Below, piece after piece: positions 22,138-25,319 of a stretch of 25,319 bases of DNA. Numbering within the stretch: the first letter of the stretch is position 1; each line of letters starts with the position of its first letter. Both the position numbers and the translations under genes were made by a program. The DNA lies in assembly GCA_031556255.1 (NCBI GenBank), contig JAVBTI010000026.1, positions 1-25,319 of the forward strand. Reading direction: 5' to 3'. Origin of the DNA: JAIRQX01 sp031556255. Lineage in GTDB: Bacteria; Chrysiogenota; Deferribacteres; Deferribacterales; JAISNW01. A model generated the notes under the pieces. It made no database searches, had not been told where the DNA came from, and saw only the letters and a program-made list of their open reading frames with translations.

Positions 22138-22191
22138 TGGCCTGTTCGTTTCTCCCATCTGGCCTGCCGATTTTGTTAGTTGGCTGGTCTG
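22138..22191 (+). promoter_or_regulatory. Three direct repeats, candidate activator sites for the flavoprotein gene
   Basis: TGGCCTG occurs at 22138-22144 and 22160-22166, and a related TGGCTGG at 22181-22187. The spacings of 22 and 21 bases equal two helical turns. They lie 20-70 bases upstream of a TTTATA/TATAGA -10-like box at 22213-22220 that lacks a good -35. This arrangement suits a promoter needing an activator bound to direct repeats, as known for GabR-type regulators. Confidence 0.45.
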
Positions 22192-22265
22192 TAACCTGCA
22201 ACTGGCATTTGATTTATAGATGGGTTCTGTTTACCGTGTGGAATCTTGTACAACTGGAGGATTAA

Positions 22266-24413
22266 ATGGATAAGAAAAAAAGGAAAGAAATGAAAATGGC
22301 TCTTACCCGCCGTCATTTCATCAAAGGGAGCGCGGCTGTCGCGGGCGGGCTTATGATGGGCAACCTTACCGGCTGTAGTTCTGACGGTAGCGATTCCGGG
22401 ACAAACATTCCCGGCACCCTTCCCGATACATCTTATGAAATAAAAAAACTTGAAGGTTATATTTTCATTGGCGGCGGGATAGGATCTCTGACCGGCATCC
22501 GGGAGCTTCTTGAGCAGGGCAAGAAAGTGACGGTCATTGATAAAGGCCCCTGGCGCGCCGGAGGTGCTTCCGGCTATAACTGGGACGTGAATACATCAGG
22601 CAACTGGGATGCCGACGGGACAATTCCCGGCAGCGGCCCTGTACGCATGGCATTTGGCGAGCCATTAATAAAAATTGATCCCGCCACACTTCAATCGACT
22701 GCCTACCACGGCAACCAAGTGCTTGCATATGAAGCGCGAATAGCTGAAAAATATATGCACGTGCGCGGCTATGTCGATAAGGGCGAAGAAGTCTTCCCCC
22801 GGCGGTTGAGCACGGAGGAGGCCAACCTGTGGAACACAGAAAACAGGCCCAGAGATATTTACACCCCTCCCTATAATAATTATCTGGCACCTGTTCCTAT
22901 CACTTTCACCTCAAAAGAGGGTAATTTGAAATGGGACATCTTCAATATGTTTCCGGGAAACAATAATGCATTTACCACAAATACTGGTGTCGGAAACGGA
23001 ATGATAGACGGTGGATTTCCACGGCACTGGCAGGATGCTCATACAGATAGCGTGACTGTGATAGACCGCACTATGGTCACAAATATTGTGGTCAACAACG
23101 GCCGTTGTGTCGGTGTGGTGGGCGTTTACCTGCCGACGGGAAAATATACTGTTTATACGGCGGACGCAGTTATCCTGACCGCAGGCGGCAACACATGGTG
23201 GGCCGGCTGGGAAAGCGTTTCTTCGCATGGCGCCAACTCCCCGGATAATACCTCAGATGTTGAGATGGCACTTTTCCGTCGCGGATGTGGAATAGGTGAC
23301 GCGGAATACGCCCAGTACGACTATACCACCTCCGTGGTAAAAGGTTTTATCGGCGGATATAACTTGATCATCGGCGGCGACTGCACCCATGCGGAAACGA
23401 TTGTTGATAAAAACGGAGACAACTATTGGAAAGACTACGGTTTTTGGCCAGCTATGCAGCAATCGGGACAAAGGATCGGCGGTACGCAGGATCTACAGGT
23501 GGCAACCGCTAAATTTATACACGCTGAAAAGACAAAGCCCGGCGGCCCCACTAGACTCAGCCCCAACGGGGGAGTATATCTCCTCACGGATCCAAATGAC
23601 AAAAGAACCCTTGCAATACGTAACATTTACAGAAGAAACTTCTGGCTGTACGAACAGGCCGGGTTTAACCCTGTCACGCAAGGAAAGATAGAAGCCCAGA
23701 TTGAGATGTGGGAACATGCCGGCACACCCATTATAGATACAGATATGATGACGGAAATCAAAGGACTTTTTAACCAGCGCGGTTCCGGAGCCATGGGTCA
23801 GATGGGTGGCATAGTTGAAGGCTACAACAAGCTTTTCAGTCAGCACGCCGCCCGGAAAGCGGTTGCGTATGTCAGCAGCGCCGGTGCTGTGGGGACAGTT
23901 GATTACTCAGAGGCGGAAAACGAACTGCAGCGACTGGAAGAGATACGGACACGCTCAGTGACCGGAGGCCTGCGTCCTCATGTTGTACGCCAGCGCATAC
24001 AACACGCCTGCGGGCCGGTATGCGGCCCCCTGCGATATAAGGACGAACTTGTGACGGCTAAGGCAGAACTGGCAAGAATCCGCGCTGAAGATTTGCCAAA
24101 ACAGACCTGTGCTGACAAGTCCAGAATGTACAACATTGAGTGGAAACAGGCGGTTGAAAACTATAACCTGCTGGATATGGCAGAGCTTTTTGTCAACGCC
24201 TCCCTTGCGCGAGAAGAATCGAGGTATTTTTACAGGCCGGATTTCCCAAATCAGGACGACACTAATTTTAACTGTTCGCTTATCGGCCGGCTGGAAAACA
24301 ACAATCTTACATTTGCCAAACGTCATTTGCCTGCCTTGAACTGGCTTCCGTCCGTCATGTCCGGGTTTATGGCCCCGCCGGATTATGTTGATCCTGAAAC
24401 CGGGTATTTTTGA
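22266..24413 (+). CDS. Tat-exported flavoprotein, divergent fumarate reductase/SdhA-like family
   Basis: A twin-arginine signal TRRHFIK (14-20) is followed by a hydrophobic stretch and a lipobox LTGC with Cys37. The 715-residue protein should therefore be exported folded and may be lipid-anchored. YIFIGGGIGSLTGIRELLEQG (65-85) is the FAD dinucleotide fold. ILTAGGNTWWAG (303-314) and DAEYAQYD (345-352) are later FAD contacts. LAREESRYFYRPDFP (647-661) is the family's C-terminal signature. The usual HPT, RGxG and HYTMGG substrate-site motifs are not seen; GAMGQMGG stands at the last. A CGPVCG pair (Cys582, Cys586) lies in a C-terminal insertion. TGGAGG at 22255-22260 fixes the start. The iron-sulfur protein follows 46 bases on as its likely electron partner. 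Substrate unknown. Confidence 0.88.
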   Translation: MDKKKRKEMKMALTRRHFIKGSAAVAGGLMMGNLTGCSSDGSDSGTNIPGTLPDTSYEIKKLEGYIFIGGGIGSLTGIRELLEQGKKVTVIDKGPWRAGGASGYNWDVNTSGNWDADGTIPGSGPVRMAFGEPLIKIDPATLQSTAYHGNQVLAYEARIAEKYMHVRGYVDKGEEVFPRRLSTEEANLWNTENRPRDIYTPPYNNYLAPVPITFTSKEGNLKWDIFNMFPGNNNAFTTNTGVGNGMIDGGFPRHWQDAHTDSVTVIDRTMVTNIVVNNGRCVGVVGVYLPTGKYTVYTADAVILTAGGNTWWAGWESVSSHGANSPDNTSDVEMALFRRGCGIGDAEYAQYDYTTSVVKGFIGGYNLIIGGDCTHAETIVDKNGDNYWKDYGFWPAMQQSGQRIGGTQDLQVATAKFIHAEKTKPGGPTRLSPNGGVYLLTDPNDKRTLAIRNIYRRNFWLYEQAGFNPVTQGKIEAQIEMWEHAGTPIIDTDMMTEIKGLFNQRGSGAMGQMGGIVEGYNKLFSQHAARKAVAYVSSAGAVGTVDYSEAENELQRLEEIRTRSVTGGLRPHVVRQRIQHACGPVCGPLRYKDELVTAKAELARIRAEDLPKQTCADKSRMYNIEWKQAVENYNLLDMAELFVNASLAREESRYFYRPDFPNQDDTNFNCSLIGRLENNNLTFAKRHLPALNWLPSVMSGFMAPPDYVDPETGYF

Positions 24414-24459
24414 CGAATAAGAAAACAGTAATTTACTGAGAAATAATGGAGAAATTTCA

Positions 24460-25239
24460 ATGGAACTAAAAATAACAAAATATGATCCTAGTGTTGACGC
24501 AAAACCGTATGTGATAACAGTCAGCGTAGATTGGTATAAAAATATGACTTTACTTGAGGCAATTCAGTTTGCCCATGAAAAAAACCCCATATCGTTCGAC
24601 TATAACTGCAGGGGGCGCCAGTGCGGCCGCTGCGCGGTTATGCTGGACGGCGTTCAGTGCATGGCATGCTGCACGTTTATTAAGGATGAAGCGCATACCA
24701 TAGAACCTCTCAAAGGCTTTCCTGTCCTTCGTGATCTTATAGTCGACAAAAAAGCTGACCACGACGCGATGACAGCCCGTTATCGCAGGATGAAAACCAT
24801 ATCGGTAGATCTGAACAAACTCAGTGATATAAACGATAATTTTTCTAAAGATTCTGCTCTGGGCACCGCTTACATGCTGGATCCCGATCCTGCAAAAGAT
24901 GTGAATACGCGAATCAATCGGATAGAGTCTTTAGAGTGGTGCGCCCGCTGCATGGCCTGCACATCAGGGTGTCCGGCCTATAACGCCGACCCGTCAAGCT
25001 ATGTGGGGCCTGCAGAAATGCTGGCCATCGCCTACCGGTTCTATGATCCTTACGATGCGGGAAACCGAATAAGAGAGGCTGTTGACGCCGGCCTGTGGAA
25101 TTGCATTATGTGCGGCAACTGCGACACCGTCTGTGTTCAGTCCAAAAGCACTGTAGGTGCGATGAAAAAGGTTAAGCAGATATGGAAAGACCTCCGGGAT
25201 GCCGCAACTGCTGCCGGTTATCCAAACCCGTATGCGTGA
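24460..25239 (+). CDS. Iron-sulfur subunit, SdhB/FrdB-like, with [2Fe-2S] and two [4Fe-4S] sites
   Basis: The 259-residue protein has an N-terminal ferredoxin domain with Cys50, Cys55, Cys58 and Cys70 for a [2Fe-2S] cluster (CRGRQCGRC...CMAC). A helical domain follows with CARCMACTSGCP (161, 164, 167, 171) and CIMCGNCDTVC (215, 218, 221, 225). Classical SdhB/FrdB lack one cysteine in the last motif and hold a [3Fe-4S] cluster there. Here all four are present, so two [4Fe-4S] clusters are expected, as in HdrC- or TfrB-like proteins. There is no signal peptide, so it is either cytoplasmic or carried out with its Tat-exported partner. GGAGA at 24448-24452 is seven bases before the ATG. It should pass electrons between the flavoprotein and an unseen donor or acceptor. 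Confidence 0.92.
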   Translation: MELKITKYDPSVDAKPYVITVSVDWYKNMTLLEAIQFAHEKNPISFDYNCRGRQCGRCAVMLDGVQCMACCTFIKDEAHTIEPLKGFPVLRDLIVDKKADHDAMTARYRRMKTISVDLNKLSDINDNFSKDSALGTAYMLDPDPAKDVNTRINRIESLEWCARCMACTSGCPAYNADPSSYVGPAEMLAIAYRFYDPYDAGNRIREAVDAGLWNCIMCGNCDTVCVQSKSTVGAMKKVKQIWKDLRDAATAAGYPNPYA

Positions 25240-25319
25240 TATTCGCTGCATTACGGTTGCCTTCGGCACCTGGATCCCGGCGGCAGGAACCAGCCTTAGC
25301 CGCAATCTGTTAAGCCGGA
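25240..25319. other. Right-edge non-coding stretch
   Basis: The last 80 bases after the iron-sulfur gene contain a short bulged stem (GGTTGCC...GGCACC near 25256-25271) without a T-run. I see no terminator and no start of a further gene, so the operon may continue beyond the window. Confidence 0.5.

Noticed and set aside
22203..22219. TGGCAT...TTATA as a sigma54 -24/-12 promoter for the flavoprotein gene
   Set aside because: The -12 GC element (TTGC) is missing and the regulator beside it is GntR/MocR type, not a sigma54 activator.

Overview
The window reads as a chromosomal segment of a Gram-negative anaerobe with about 50% G+C (estimated by eye). Signs of an outer membrane are a lipoprotein signal peptide, LapA/LapB-type envelope genes and a phasin/UbiB pair. 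The tRNA - tig - clpP - clpX - lon order and the Tat-exported flavoprotein/iron-sulfur pair fit lineages such as Deferribacterota or Desulfuromonadota. I cannot fix the phylum by eye. No transposase, CRISPR array, phage gene or rRNA was seen.

Layout. (1) 1-1030: the 5' end of a leftward gene, tRNA-His(GTG), tRNA-Leu(TAG), a small secreted protein and tRNA-Gly(GCC). (2) 1110-8131: a protein-quality-control block of trigger factor, ClpP, ClpX and Lon, with ribosomal protein bS21 overlapping the end of lon and a good terminator after it. The gaps in this block hold copies of short intergenic repeats with GTCATT...AATGAC ends. (3) 8251-10242, leftward: a phasin-like coiled-coil protein followed by a UbiB/ABC1 kinase-like protein. 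(4) 10398-12441: a lipoprotein and an MFS transporter. (5) 12660-20706: nine tightly packed or overlapping rightward genes: HIT hydrolase, lapA, lapB, mutS, an unknown membrane protein, a WalJ-like metallo-hydrolase, pgpA, cobU and cobT. Several junctions are ATGA overlaps, so they are probably co-transcribed and translationally coupled. (6) 20703-25239: a MocR-like regulator (leftward) divergent from a Tat-lipoprotein flavoprotein and its iron-sulfur partner.

The most novel part is region 6. The flavoprotein has the FAD fold and C-terminal signature of the fumarate reductase/succinate dehydrogenase family, but the usual substrate-site His and Arg motifs are not recognisable. Its partner has the ligands for a [2Fe-2S] and two [4Fe-4S] clusters, without the missing cysteine typical of the quinone-facing [3Fe-4S] cluster. 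The divergent MocR-like regulator has Asn where the PLP-binding Lys should be and has also lost the neighbouring Arg. The shared intergenic region has three similar direct repeats about two helical turns apart. Together these suggest an uncharacterised, cell-surface or periplasmic redox system under a regulator that probably no longer uses PLP in the usual way. Its substrate is not identifiable from sequence, and the gene cluster may continue past the right edge.
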